The translations under genes and the position numbers were made by a program. Source: Pyrodictiaceae archaeon (lineage in GTDB: Archaea > Thermoproteota > Thermoprotei_A > Sulfolobales > Pyrodictiaceae). Taken from it: a DNA stretch of 22,308 nucleotides. The notes under the pieces were generated by a model, which worked only from the letters and a program-made list of their open reading frames with translations, did not search any database and was not told where the DNA came from. The stretch lies in the NCBI GenBank assembly GCA_026986935.1, contig JALSNP010000091.1, positions 1-22,308 of the forward strand. Reading direction: 5' to 3'. This document shows positions 15,717-22,308 of this stretch, one piece after another (the stretch's first letter is position 1; the number at the start of each line of letters is the position of its first letter).

Positions 15717-16763
15717 TTGTTGCCGCTCTGTATACGCTGCGGAAGAACCGTGCCTACGCTAGTTGATGGTCGCCTGTGCCCAGAGTGCTATTTGGAGCTC
15801 TACGGGTTCGGTGAATCCCCGAGAGAGATAACCGTCACGGTTTGTCCGCGATGCGGTAGTTACCGGTTCCAAGGAAACTGGTACCCATCTCCCGGAGGCA
15901 TAGAGGATGTAGTAGCTCTAATCTTTCAGGCGTTGTTTAAGCCGCACGAGTACACCGAGTACTATAGAGTCGATAAGGTTGAAATAGACTACGAGAACAG
16001 CGTGGCAGTGATAAGGCTAGTAGGTAGATTGAAAGGAGACAGCGCCGAGCGCACAGCAATATACACGGCGCGCTTAATAATAAAGAAACAATTATGCCCA
16101 ACATGTCTAAAGAAGGCATCGGGCGCCCCCTCAGCAATAATCCAGGTCAGAAGCTACCATGGAAAGCTAGACGAGGAGGAGAGAACAGCTGTAGCACAGC
16201 TCCTTTCCGGTCTTGATGCAGGGCTTCGGAGCGCGATAATATCCACTAATAGTGTTAGGGAGGGAATAGACATAAACCTAGTAGACCAGAACATTGCGCG
16301 CACTATAGCGAACAGGTTCCGGAGCAAGCTCGGCGCATTAATAAAAGAGAGCCACAAGCTAGTAACACAGCGAAGGGATGGGCGAAAAGTCACAAGGCTA
16401 ACGCTATCTGTTAGGCTGCCATTCTTCACACCCGGGGCCCTAGTAGATTATAGAGGCTCGCTAGCTAGGGTAGAGGACATAGACCACGGCTACGTGATCC
16501 TAAGGATACTCGGGGCAAAGAATCGCCGCAGGCTACGCGTAGAGGAAGCCTGGCGCACCCTCTCAGAGCCCAAGGAGCTTGAGAGATCAAAAATAGTGAT
16601 AACAGCGCTAGAGCCAGGCTGGGTACACGTACAAGAAATCAGCGGAGCGTACAACTATCTCGAGCTACCACGGTCATCCACAGTGCTCGAGGGGGATGTG
16701 AGACCAGGGAAAGACGCTATACTGATCAAATTCCGTGATAAGTATTACGTGATAGCGGAGTGA
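15717..16763 (+). CDS. NMD3-family ribosome-associated protein
   Basis: A 348-aa archaeal NMD3. The N-terminal zinc region has CIRC (Cys5, Cys8), CPEC (Cys21, Cys24), CPRC (Cys43, Cys46) and a later CPTC (Cys127, Cys130), as in the family. In eukaryotes Nmd3 is the nuclear export adaptor of the large subunit; archaeal forms are thought to bind the large subunit in a quality-control or assembly role. The TTG at 15717 follows a TATA-like AAATAATAG centred near 15694, about 23 nt away, which fits a leaderless start. A second TTG sits right after it. The upstream gene is divergent. Confidence 0.9.
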   Translation: MLPLCIRCGRTVPTLVDGRLCPECYLELYGFGESPREITVTVCPRCGSYRFQGNWYPSPGGIEDVVALIFQALFKPHEYTEYYRVDKVEIDYENSVAVIRLVGRLKGDSAERTAIYTARLIIKKQLCPTCLKKASGAPSAIIQVRSYHGKLDEEERTAVAQLLSGLDAGLRSAIISTNSVREGIDINLVDQNIARTIANRFRSKLGALIKESHKLVTQRRDGRKVTRLTLSVRLPFFTPGALVDYRGSLARVEDIDHGYVILRILGAKNRRRLRVEEAWRTLSEPKELERSKIVITALEPGWVHVQEISGAYNYLELPRSSTVLEGDVRPGKDAILIKFRDKYYVIAE

Positions 16764-16846
16764 CGCAGGCGCCGAGGTGTAGTAGGAAGAAACAAAGAGG
16801 ATCGAGGAAAAGGGGTAATAATGGGCTGAAAACCTAGCTGAGGAGG

Positions 16847-17188
16847 CTATATCACTCCATGCACCTCTCTAATACGTTGCCTCTCCTCCTCAAGCTTCTG
16901 TAGAACACGTTGAACCTTCTCCTGCGGCAACTCCTCTTCACGATCCCTCCTATCATCAATAGTTATGAGAGTCACTATCCTTGTCACACCCATGCTATAG
17001 AGCTCATCGTGTATCTTCCTAACAATGACGCCAACCTCGCTCAAATCCCGTACCTGTACAACAGTATTATCTGGAGTCACTATCGGCTTGTACCCCTGCT
17101 CCTCTAGGAGAGCAACAACTCGGGCAATGTACCTCGAAAGACTCGTGCCAACGCCTATTGGCACAACCTTTATAGAAACCGTGGGCAA
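16847..17188 (-). CDS. MTH1187/YkoF-type thiamine-binding family protein
   Basis: A 113-aa ferredoxin-like-fold protein of the UPF0045 family. The pattern is visible: a VSIKVVPIGVG strand, an amphipathic helix, a strand with the turn PDNTVVQV, then a helix and a final strand before a long charged C-terminal helix with many Glu and Arg. Family members bind thiamine or act as stand-alone sensors or hydroxymethylpyrimidine carriers; a role here is not shown. The TTG at 17188 is about 24 nt from a TATA-like AATATACTA on the minus strand (17207-17215), so the transcript may be nearly leaderless, although GGGGCG also lies near. It converges with NMD3. Confidence 0.8.
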   Translation of the reverse strand: MPTVSIKVVPIGVGTSLSRYIARVVALLEEQGYKPIVTPDNTVVQVRDLSEVGVIVRKIHDELYSMGVTRIVTLITIDDRRDREEELPQEKVQRVLQKLEEERQRIREVHGVI

Positions 17189-17536
17189 CCCAGCGCCCCA
17201 AACTACTAGTATATTACCATATTCGCAGCTAAAAAGAAGAACTCTCCAAGAAACTAGAAAAAGCTACAGACACACATAGGAATAAGCTAGGAGAGATGCT
17301 GATTACAGCCGAGGCCGAGCCGTGCAAGAGGGGGATGTGGTACAACACCTAGGCTGAGCCCCGACACACATTCAATCCCTCTAAACCATTTCCCCATCCT
17401 ATGCCCCTCATCATCAACTCCCCTGTTTTTGGCGCGAAACCCTCCACGAAGAACGGTGCAGCCCTTTCTCCCGTGGCAAGGGCGCGTAGAAGGAGAGACG
17501 AGTAGCTAGCCTATTTGAGGCGCTGTGGTTAGGGGG
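17189..17536. other. Gene-poor region with nothing clear but a TATA box
   Basis: These 348 nt between the thiamine-binding gene and tRNA-Ala hold the minus-strand TATA-like site at 17207-17215 and short pairings such as CTAGG (287-291 of this kilobase) with CCTAG (348-352) and GCTG/CAGC (17298-17309). No open frame with codon structure and no good box C/D or H/ACA pattern was found. Any RNA here would have to be found by expression data. Confidence 0.5.
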
Positions 17537-17613
<77 letters not shown>

Positions 17614-17614
17614 A

Positions 17615-17631
17615 CCCCTCTCCTGGAGGGG
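17615..17631 (-). other. Hairpin in the tRNA-Ala leader
   Basis: CCCCTC (17615-17620) pairs with GAGGGG (17626-17631), 6 bp around a 5-nt loop, one nucleotide before the mature tRNA 5' end. It would lie in the pre-tRNA leader cut off by RNase P. It may just be chance, or aid processing. Confidence 0.4.
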
Positions 17632-17666
17632 TTCTCCTTGTAAGAGGCTTAGCTAGGGGCTCCTGG

Positions 17667-17675
17667 TTTATATGC
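17667..17675 (-). promoter_or_regulatory. TATA box of tRNA-Ala
   Basis: The minus strand reads GCATATAAA here, with an A-rich AAAAG just upstream as in a BRE. Its centre is 57 nt from the tRNA 5' end, so a leader of about 30 nt is expected, containing the hairpin at 17615-17631. Confidence 0.65.
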
Positions 17676-17746
17676 TTTTGATCCTTGTGGTTTAGGGGCT
17701 GATGCTTTATTAGGCCCACTTTTCCTCCATTTGCGAGGGATTAGGA

Positions 17747-17753
17747 TTATATA
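17747..17753 (+). promoter_or_regulatory. TATA box upstream of the NusA-like gene
   Basis: TTATATA lies about 160 nt before the GTG start at 17911. If used, transcription would begin near 17776 and leave a leader of about 135 nt, unusually long for a crenarchaeon with many leaderless genes. Confidence 0.45.
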
Positions 17754-17775
17754 GGGAGTAGGGGGTGTCTCTCGT

Positions 17776-17910
17776 AGCGGATATTAGGTGTTTGCTTGCT
17801 CTGTTGGCGCGGCCTGGTAGCGCGCTAAGCGCCTAACGGGTTAGCGGTACCTGGTGGGGTGAGGCGTCTCGGTACAAATACCGCTTGATTATGTCTGTGT
17901 TAAGAGCGGT
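17776..17910 (+). promoter_or_regulatory. Structured leader of the NusA-like gene with competing stems
   Basis: The element ACCGCT (17880-17885) can pair in three ways: AGCGGTA (17843-17849) with TACCGCT (17879-17885); CGGTA (17870-17874) with TACCG (17879-17883); or with AGCGGT (17905-17910), which touches the GTG start. In turn TTAGCG (17841-17846) can pair with CGCTAA (17823-17828), competing with the first. These are mutually exclusive stems, as in an RNA switch that hides or frees the start. Limits of the leader are inferred from the TATA box. No Shine-Dalgarno is obvious. Confidence 0.4.
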
Positions 17911-18396
17911 GTGCTTTGTCCACGTTGTCAGAGCCTTATTGATACTGGTGTTGTCCAGGAGTTTGAAGTAGATATTATGAGGGCTCTAATAGAGCTTGAG
18001 GAGAACGAGGGTATGCAGATACTGAGGAAGGCGACGTATTACAAATCCTACATGATTGGTGACGACCTGGTCATCATCGTTATGGATCTAGGTGTTGGGA
18101 CTAGTGTCCCGGTCTTTAGCAGGTATGCTAGAAGGATTGAGCAGAAGTTGAGAGAGAAGCTTGGTAAGCGTGTGAAGGTAATACCCCGTGCAAACGATGT
18201 ACGCGGCCTAGCTATGCACCTTCTCTACCCGGCAAGGATTCTTGGCGTAAACACGTTGTGGCTTCCTGACGGCAGCATAGAGTACGTGGTGCGAATACCG
18301 CGTAGTGATGCTAGGAGGCTTAGTAAGCATAAGGAGATGTATGAGAAAATCTTATCCGAGATTCTGAGAAAACCTGTCAGAATAAGATCCGTGTAG
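17911..18396 (+). CDS. NusA-like KH-domain RNA-binding protein
   Basis: A 161-aa protein of the archaeal NusA-like family. It opens with a CPRC knuckle (Cys3, Cys6), followed by an acidic helix (VDIMRALIELEENEG), then two KH-type units: YARRIEQKLREKLGKRVKVI in the middle and PARILGVNTLWLPDG near the C-terminus followed by VVRIPRSDARRL. It probably binds RNA and acts on transcription or rRNA handling. Length is usual for the archaeal form. The GTG at 17911 has no good Shine-Dalgarno and sits behind the structured leader, so it may be regulated by it. Autoregulation is a reasonable guess for an RNA-binding protein but is not shown. Confidence 0.8.
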   Translation: MLCPRCQSLIDTGVVQEFEVDIMRALIELEENEGMQILRKATYYKSYMIGDDLVIIVMDLGVGTSVPVFSRYARRIEQKLREKLGKRVKVIPRANDVRGLAMHLLYPARILGVNTLWLPDGSIEYVVRIPRSDARRLSKHKEMYEKILSEILRKPVRIRSV

Positions 18397-18419
18397 CGTG
18401 CAATATTATGAGCGAATCC

Positions 18420-19583
18420 TCATAGCCCATCCGGTATTTTTACCAGTTCTCTCAGAACAGTGGTTGCATACATTCCGTAACCAAGCCTGAAAAATACTAC
18501 TACCCGATCACCTATCTTCTTAGCCCTTATACTATCTATGCGGAAAGCTATGGGTCTCCAGAAAGGCTTTACTCGCTTAATGCGCGGCACGGGTCTCCTT
18601 ATATCTTCCTCGCTCAACCCTATAGATTCAAGCACGTCTCTCAGTATCTGGCGAGCCTCTCCGGAAACGCCTATACGATAGCCTAGTCCCGGGACAGGTG
18701 CTAGCGGTGTGCTGTTTCCTCGTTCACCTTTTATGCGCTCACTTAGCCTATAACCCAGCTCTATCCTCTTGGATAAATAGAGGTTGAAGATATAAGCCTG
18801 TAGAGCCGACACGTATAGTGACACTATTTTATAAGGCAGCTTTGTTACGAAATCGTTAACGCTCTCGGCTCTCGCTGAGAGCATGGATTCGTAGAGCCCG
18901 CTTTCGCAGCCGCGCCAGGCTCTCAGCCTACATAGCTGGTTATCGGTGCTCTCGTCGGGGTATGGTGAGCCTAGTAGCTCTCCTAGGTAGGTGGCGTAGT
19001 CCCGCCTGATAAGCGATAGTCCGAGGAGATGAGTATTGGGTCTACGTGTCCCAAATCTCTGGTATCCATAATAGTTTGGTAAGAGCTTGCTCCCTAGCTC
19101 AGCGAGCCGCGCCAGGACGTCGTCTACCTCTCTTAGCGGCTCCAGGATTATCCAGAACCTGTTGCCTTCTGGGGGCGTGCTGCGGCAGTGATCCGTGTAA
19201 CCCACCAGTCTCGCCCAAGCACCTTCTCCGAGTCTTATAGGGCCCTCACGCCCTTGGCTGGAACCGGGCTGGCATGGCGCGCAGACGTATTGGAGGGTTG
19301 TTGCATCTGTATCCTTAAGCCCGAAAAACACTGCTCTACCATGCCTTCTTCCTAGTAATTTTTTCTCGAGAACCGATATGGCCTGTAGAGTGGGTTTCCC
19401 TTTTTTCACTAATACGTATACGCAGTAACGGCCCTTGGCGCGAATAGTTATTGGAGGCTCCTCGCCAACTATGAAACAGCTCTCACGCGGCTGACAAACA
19501 CGCGCCACCTCGTGCCCCGAAGTAACTCTGTAGCGGAGGCCCAACAGCCTATCAAGGCTCCACGGGGACGGGTAAAGGCTCAT
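18420..19583 (-). CDS. truD: TruD-family tRNA pseudouridine(13) synthase
   Basis: A 387-aa pseudouridine synthase acting on U13 of tRNA (and U35 in some archaea). The catalytic block is FGLKDTDATTLQ with Asp91; the family NYYGYQRFG is at 170-178, and EGNRFWIILEPL (139-150) is the conserved GN-R-F strand. The C-terminal insertion domain carries the TruD-specific segment. Length fits archaeal members. The ATG at 19581-19583 is clear. It lies 36 nt after pth2 on the same strand, a neighbourhood often kept in archaea, so the two are probably co-transcribed. The gene ends 24 nt from the convergent NusA-like gene. Confidence 0.92.
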   Translation of the reverse strand: MSLYPSPWSLDRLLGLRYRVTSGHEVARVCQPRESCFIVGEEPPITIRAKGRYCVYVLVKKGKPTLQAISVLEKKLLGRRHGRAVFFGLKDTDATTLQYVCAPCQPGSSQGREGPIRLGEGAWARLVGYTDHCRSTPPEGNRFWIILEPLREVDDVLARLAELGSKLLPNYYGYQRFGTRRPNTHLLGLSLIRRDYATYLGELLGSPYPDESTDNQLCRLRAWRGCESGLYESMLSARAESVNDFVTKLPYKIVSLYVSALQAYIFNLYLSKRIELGYRLSERIKGERGNSTPLAPVPGLGYRIGVSGEARQILRDVLESIGLSEEDIRRPVPRIKRVKPFWRPIAFRIDSIRAKKIGDRVVVFFRLGYGMYATTVLRELVKIPDGL

Positions 19584-19619
19584 CCCTGCTCCACTACTGG
19601 GTACCCGGGCTGTCTGGGC

Positions 19620-19991
19620 TTAGAATAGTTTGAGCTTACCGGTCACGCGGTCAACTAGCGGTGCAGGAGCTGGGCCTATAGCTATGGCCGTGAGAGTCCC
19701 CGGGGGCAGCTCTGTGCGGCCAGCATCACGGATAATAGACACGGGTAGGCCTAGGCGCTTAGCGCTCTCGAAGAGCTCTAATAATTCTTTCTCGTCTCTG
19801 GCTTTGAGCACGACTTTTTTCTGTCCTTCGCGGCGCCACTCTCTAAGCCATTTATGCCAGATAGGGTTATCCGAATCTAGTATTATGAGCACAGCTTCTA
19901 CGGCGGCGTGAGCTGCTTGTGCAGCTGCCTTGCCCTTGCTCATTTTTATATCTCCCCTGAGCACTATGGCCTGCTTATACTCTTCCTCCAA
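19620..19991 (-). CDS. pth2: Peptidyl-tRNA hydrolase, Pth2 family
   Basis: A 123-aa archaeal and eukaryotic-type peptidyl-tRNA hydrolase that frees tRNA from stalled peptidyl-tRNA. The signature VLRGDIKMSKGKAAAQAAHAA is present over residues 10-30, and DAGRTELPPGTLTAIAIGP (88-106) is the conserved catalytic and substrate region. Length is usual. The TTG at 19989-19991 is supported by a very strong purine-rich GGGGGAGGG seven nt before it, so the start is not in doubt even though it is TTG. It is the first gene of the pth2-truD pair and is divergent from the zinc-ribbon gene, with one AT-rich box (20042-20051) between them. Confidence 0.95.
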   Translation of the reverse strand: MEEEYKQAIVLRGDIKMSKGKAAAQAAHAAVEAVLIILDSDNPIWHKWLREWRREGQKKVVLKARDEKELLELFESAKRLGLPVSIIRDAGRTELPPGTLTAIAIGPAPAPLVDRVTGKLKLF

Positions 19992-20041
19992 TTCTCGCCC
20001 TCCCCCAAGCCCCGCGGCATTTTGGTATGGGGAGCATAAGT

Positions 20042-20051
20042 CTAATAATTA
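20042..20051. promoter_or_regulatory. Shared AT-rich box between pth2 and the zinc-ribbon gene
   Basis: CTAATAATTA is the only AT-rich box in the divergent gap of about 75-100 nt. It could act as TATA for both sides: on the minus strand it reads TAATTATTAG, about 54 nt from the pth2 start, and on the plus strand about 25 nt before a Shine-Dalgarno. Whether both sides use it is unproven. Confidence 0.4.
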
Positions 20052-20090
20052 GGCCCCTTATCAGCAGTGCCCGGGGAGGTGCTAGGAAGA

Positions 20091-20306
20091 GTGGCGCTGA
20101 GCCTAGAGGTCCCTCGTAGGCCTAGTATTGTTGAGGCCACTAAGCTACCAGTATGTACTAGTTGTGGGAGGCCTATACCACCGTGGGAGAAGGCGGTGGC
20201 ATTTGTTTGCCCTAACTGCGGCGAGGTAGTGATTTGGCGCTGTGCTCGTTGCAGGAAAATGGGCGTGCCGTATAAGTGCCCGAAGTGTGGTTTTGAAGGA
20301 CCCTAG
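20091..20306 (+). CDS. Small zinc-ribbon protein (DUF1610-like)
   Basis: A 71-aa protein with three Cys pairs and a fourth: CTSC, CPNC, CARC and CPKC, ending in CGFEGP, as in small archaeal zinc ribbons of the DUF1610/HVO_2753 type. The exact job is unknown, though in archaea it is often next to translation genes and may bind ribosomes or RNA. The GTG at 20091 is chosen because GGGGAGGTG lies at 20073-20080, 10 nt upstream; a longer form from GTG 20067 would add 8 residues but has no such site. It is 29 nt before aEF-1 beta on the same strand, so probably an operon. Confidence 0.8.
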   Translation: MALSLEVPRRPSIVEATKLPVCTSCGRPIPPWEKAVAFVCPNCGEVVIWRCARCRKMGVPYKCPKCGFEGP

Positions 20307-20335
20307 TACCATGCATGCATGGGGTGTTGCTTGGT

Positions 20336-20614
20336 ATGGCAAAGGTTCTCGTCGTCGTATCAATATACCCCTCTAGCACCGATATAGATCTAGACCAGCT
20401 CGTTGAGAGAATAAAGTCAAAGTTGCCGAGCGACTACAACATTGCTAGGTACGATAAGGTGCCCATAGCATTCGGGCTTAATGCTCTCAAGGTATACTTC
20501 GTGATACCCGAGGAGAGCGAGGGTGGCACATCGAAGCTAGAGGAGCTGCTCCAGGGCGTGGAAGGCGTCGAAGAAATAGAGGTAGAGGCTGTCCACAGGA
20601 TATCAGAGTACTAA
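20336..20614 (+). CDS. ef1b: Elongation factor 1-beta (aEF-1 beta)
   Basis: A 92-aa guanine-nucleotide exchange factor for aEF-1 alpha. The sequence shows the ferredoxin-like domain: a VLVVVSIYPSS strand, the helix DLDQLVERIKSKL, the YDKVPIAFGLNALKVYFVIPE strand pair and the C-terminal helix-strand GVEEIEVEAVHRI. The start at ATG 20336 is chosen over the longer frame from ATG 20315 because TGGGGTG lies 9 nt before it and because it gives the usual archaeal length and N-terminus. It follows the zinc-ribbon gene at 29 nt. Confidence 0.93.
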   Translation: MAKVLVVVSIYPSSTDIDLDQLVERIKSKLPSDYNIARYDKVPIAFGLNALKVYFVIPEESEGGTSKLEELLQGVEGVEEIEVEAVHRISEY

Positions 20615-20771
20615 TCGTGGCCAGAGGTCAACGGGTTAGCAGATTATAGAAAGTTTTTGGAATACTCACTCATAGCCCTCTACTAAACCAGTCCTGCGCT
20701 TCGCCGTCTTGGAAAAGATTACATAGATAAACCGCTAGTCTCCTCGCTTATTTTATGGGCTCGTGAGCTGT

Positions 20772-20861
20772 ATGAGAGCTAAGCGTAGGCATAGGCATAT
20801 ACCTAAATTAGCTGCAAAGAGTGTTACTACTGCAATAAGGTCTATGGAGTCAGGTGGGTAA
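20772..20861 (+). CDS. Candidate 29-aa basic microprotein before cdc48
   Basis: A short frame from ATG 20772 to TAA 20859-20861, very basic at its start (RAKRRHRH) and ending 4 nt before the cdc48 ATG. The AT-rich TTATTTTATG (20748-20757) lies about 24 nt before its ATG, so a leaderless start is possible. It could instead be part of the cdc48 leader with no coding role. I give it low weight because 29 codons can stay open by chance. Confidence 0.3.
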   Translation: MRAKRRHRHIPKLAAKSVTTAIRSMESGG

Positions 20862-20865
20862 AGGA

Positions 20866-22308
20866 ATGTCACTTACCAGCTCGAGGCGAAGGAAGGAGAT
20901 AGTGCTACGTGTAGCAGAGGCGAAGCAGCGTGATGTAGGGAAGGGCAAGGTTAGGATAGACCCGGACTATCTGCGCATGATAGACGCGGAGCCCGGCGAC
21001 GTGGTCGAGATCGAGGGTAGGAAAAAGACTGCCGCGATAGCGCTTCCAGCTTACCCTGAGGATAGGGGTAGCGACATAATTAGGATGGATGGCCTTATAC
21101 GTAAGAATGCTGGAGTAAGCATAGGCGACAAGGTTATTGTGCGTAAGGCTACTGTGCGGCCAGCGGTTATGATGAAGCTCGCGCCCGCCAACTTCTCCAT
21201 AACCATTGACTCCGGGTTCGTGAACTATGTTAGGAAGAAACTAGTAGAGTACCCCGTTGTCGAGGGCGATACTGTTCTAATACCGGTACTGAACCAGTCA
21301 ATCCCATTCGTTGTTATACAGACAAAGCCCCAGGGAGTAGTCGTTGTAACCTATGACACTAACATAGTTCTGCTAGAGAAACCCGTCGAGCAGGGCAGGA
21401 TACCGAGAGTAACATATGAGGACATTGGCGGAATGAAGGATATCATACAGAAGGTTAGAGAACTGGTAGAGCTGCCGCTCAAGCACCCAGAGGTCTTCAA
21501 GAGACTGGGTATCGAGCCTCCTAAGGGGATACTGTTCTACGGCCCGCCTGGCGTCGGTAAAACTCTTCTAGCTAAAGCGATAGCGAATGAGACCAATGCA
21601 TACTTCATAGCTATTAATGGCCCCGAGATAATGAGCAAGTACTATGGTGAGAGCGAGCAAAGACTAAGAGAGATATTCGAGGAGGCGAAGAAACACGCCC
21701 CAGCAATAATATTCATCGACGAGATAGACGCGATAGCGCCTAAGCGTGACGAGGTCATAGGCGAGGTTGAGAGAAGAGTAGTGGCACAACTACTAGCTCT
21801 CATGGATGGGCTTGAGAGCCGCGGCGAAGTAATAGTAATAGCTGCAACAAATAGGCCGAACGCCCTAGACCCTGCTCTTAGGAGGCCTGGGAGATTCGAT
21901 AGAGAGATAGAGATACCGCTACCAGATAAGCAAGGTAGGCTCGAGATCCTACAGATACATACACGTAACATGCCGCTAGCCAGTGACGTTGACCTAGAGA
22001 GACTAGCTGAGATGACCCGAGGCTATACGGGCGCTGATCTAGCGGCACTGGTTAAAGAGGCGGCTCTTCACGCCCTTCGCCGATACTTGCCGAAGATAGA
22101 TCTAAGCGAGGACAGGATACCGCCAGAAGTCCTAGAGGAAATGGAGGTACGAATGGAGGACTTCATGGCAGCTCTCCGCGAGATTGTGCCAAGCGGGCTA
22201 AGAGAGATCTATATCGAGGTCCCCGAGGTTCACTGGGACGATATTGGCGGCTTGGAGACCGTTAAGCAGCAGTTGAGGGAGGCTGTCGAGTGGCCACTAA
22301 AATACCCA
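20866..22308 (+). CDS. CDC48/VCP-type AAA ATPase (partial at the right edge)
   Basis: The first 481 residues of a CDC48-family unfoldase, cut by the window. Residues 1-180 form the N-domain. D1 has Walker A GPPGVGKT (226-233), Walker B FIDEID (283-288), sensor 1 Asn329 in AATN and the Arg finger region RRPGRFDR (339-346). D2 begins at about 458 with a second DDIGGLE. It unfolds proteins, working with proteasome or as a segregase. The ATG at 20866 has AGGTGGG 8 nt before it. The frame is open to the last base. Together with PAC2 and Hsp20 at the other end it adds to the proteostasis genes of the window. Confidence 0.95.
   Translation, partial: MSLTSSRRRKEIVLRVAEAKQRDVGKGKVRIDPDYLRMIDAEPGDVVEIEGRKKTAAIALPAYPEDRGSDIIRMDGLIRKNAGVSIGDKVIVRKATVRPAVMMKLAPANFSITIDSGFVNYVRKKLVEYPVVEGDTVLIPVLNQSIPFVVIQTKPQGVVVVTYDTNIVLLEKPVEQGRIPRVTYEDIGGMKDIIQKVRELVELPLKHPEVFKRLGIEPPKGILFYGPPGVGKTLLAKAIANETNAYFIAINGPEIMSKYYGESEQRLREIFEEAKKHAPAIIFIDEIDAIAPKRDEVIGEVERRVVAQLLALMDGLESRGEVIVIAATNRPNALDPALRRPGRFDREIEIPLPDKQGRLEILQIHTRNMPLASDVDLERLAEMTRGYTGADLAALVKEAALHALRRYLPKIDLSEDRIPPEVLEEMEVRMEDFMAALREIVPSGLREIYIEVPEVHWDDIGGLETVKQQLREAVEWPLKYP

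Noticed and set aside
17401..17430. Minus-strand ATGATGA, a possible box C of a C/D sRNA
   Set aside because: No box D (CUGA) or D' follows at a usable distance and no terminal stem is present.
17806..17890. Possible tRNA-like or H/ACA-like RNA in the NusA leader
   Set aside because: A D-arm-like GGCCTGGTAG is present but no T loop, no anticodon arm and no acceptor; the ACA spacing after a 5-bp stem is not right for H/ACA.

Overview
The window looks like part of the chromosome of a hyperthermophilic crenarchaeon, most like the Pyrodictium/Hyperthermus/Pyrolobus group. This rests on the gene set (NMD3, aEF-1 beta, CDC48, archaeal Pth2 and TruD, Dph6, a NusA-like KH protein, Trm112-like and PAC2 proteins), on heavy AGG/AGA/ATA codon use, on TATA-like boxes about 25 nt before several starts (leaderless transcription), and on the large share of TTG and GTG starts. 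The exact taxon cannot be fixed by reading alone. The region is gene-dense, with no CRISPR array, no insertion sequence and no clear sign of recent transfer.

Layout. (1) 1-1760: the start of a minus-strand gene at the left edge, an operator-like palindrome cluster, then a rightward run of PAC2-family protein, Hsp20 and a 52-aa AbrB-fold protein. (2) 1774-3617, leftward: phosphoglucosamine/phosphomannomutase coupled by an ATGA overlap to a Trm112-like zinc protein. (3) 3697-6918, rightward: a DUF1152 protein overlapping surE, a GC-rich hairpin, a reduced ferredoxin and an amidohydrolase-like protein without its metal motif. (4) 7006-7401, leftward: a pyruvoyl-dependent AdoMet/arginine decarboxylase proenzyme. 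(5) 7650-9356, rightward: a divergent nucleoside-phosphorylase-fold protein, a 74-aa helical protein and a four-helix membrane protein whose 3' end lies antisense to dph6 (9219-9926, leftward). (6) 10010-13126: a 1038-aa SF2 helicase, converging on a leftward pair (amidohydrolase 3, then a CitG-family protein coupled by ATGA). (7) 15717-20614: NMD3, an MTH1187-type thiamine-binding protein, tRNA-Ala(GGC), the NusA-like gene behind a structured leader, the pth2-truD pair, a zinc ribbon and aEF-1 beta. (8) 20866 to the right edge: CDC48, cut by the window.

How the genes relate. Most of the window is informational and housekeeping: ribosome export or quality control (NMD3), elongation (aEF-1 beta, diphthamide by Dph6), tRNA work (TruD, Pth2, tRNA-Ala) and proteostasis (PAC2, Hsp20, CDC48). 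The less explained material is the DUF1152-surE pair, the ferredoxin with its degenerate amidohydrolase, the three-gene cluster at 7650-9356 built around an apparently inactive nucleoside-phosphorylase fold, and the amidohydrolase-CitG pair. The NusA-like leader, with mutually exclusive pairings that reach the start codon, is the best candidate regulatory element.
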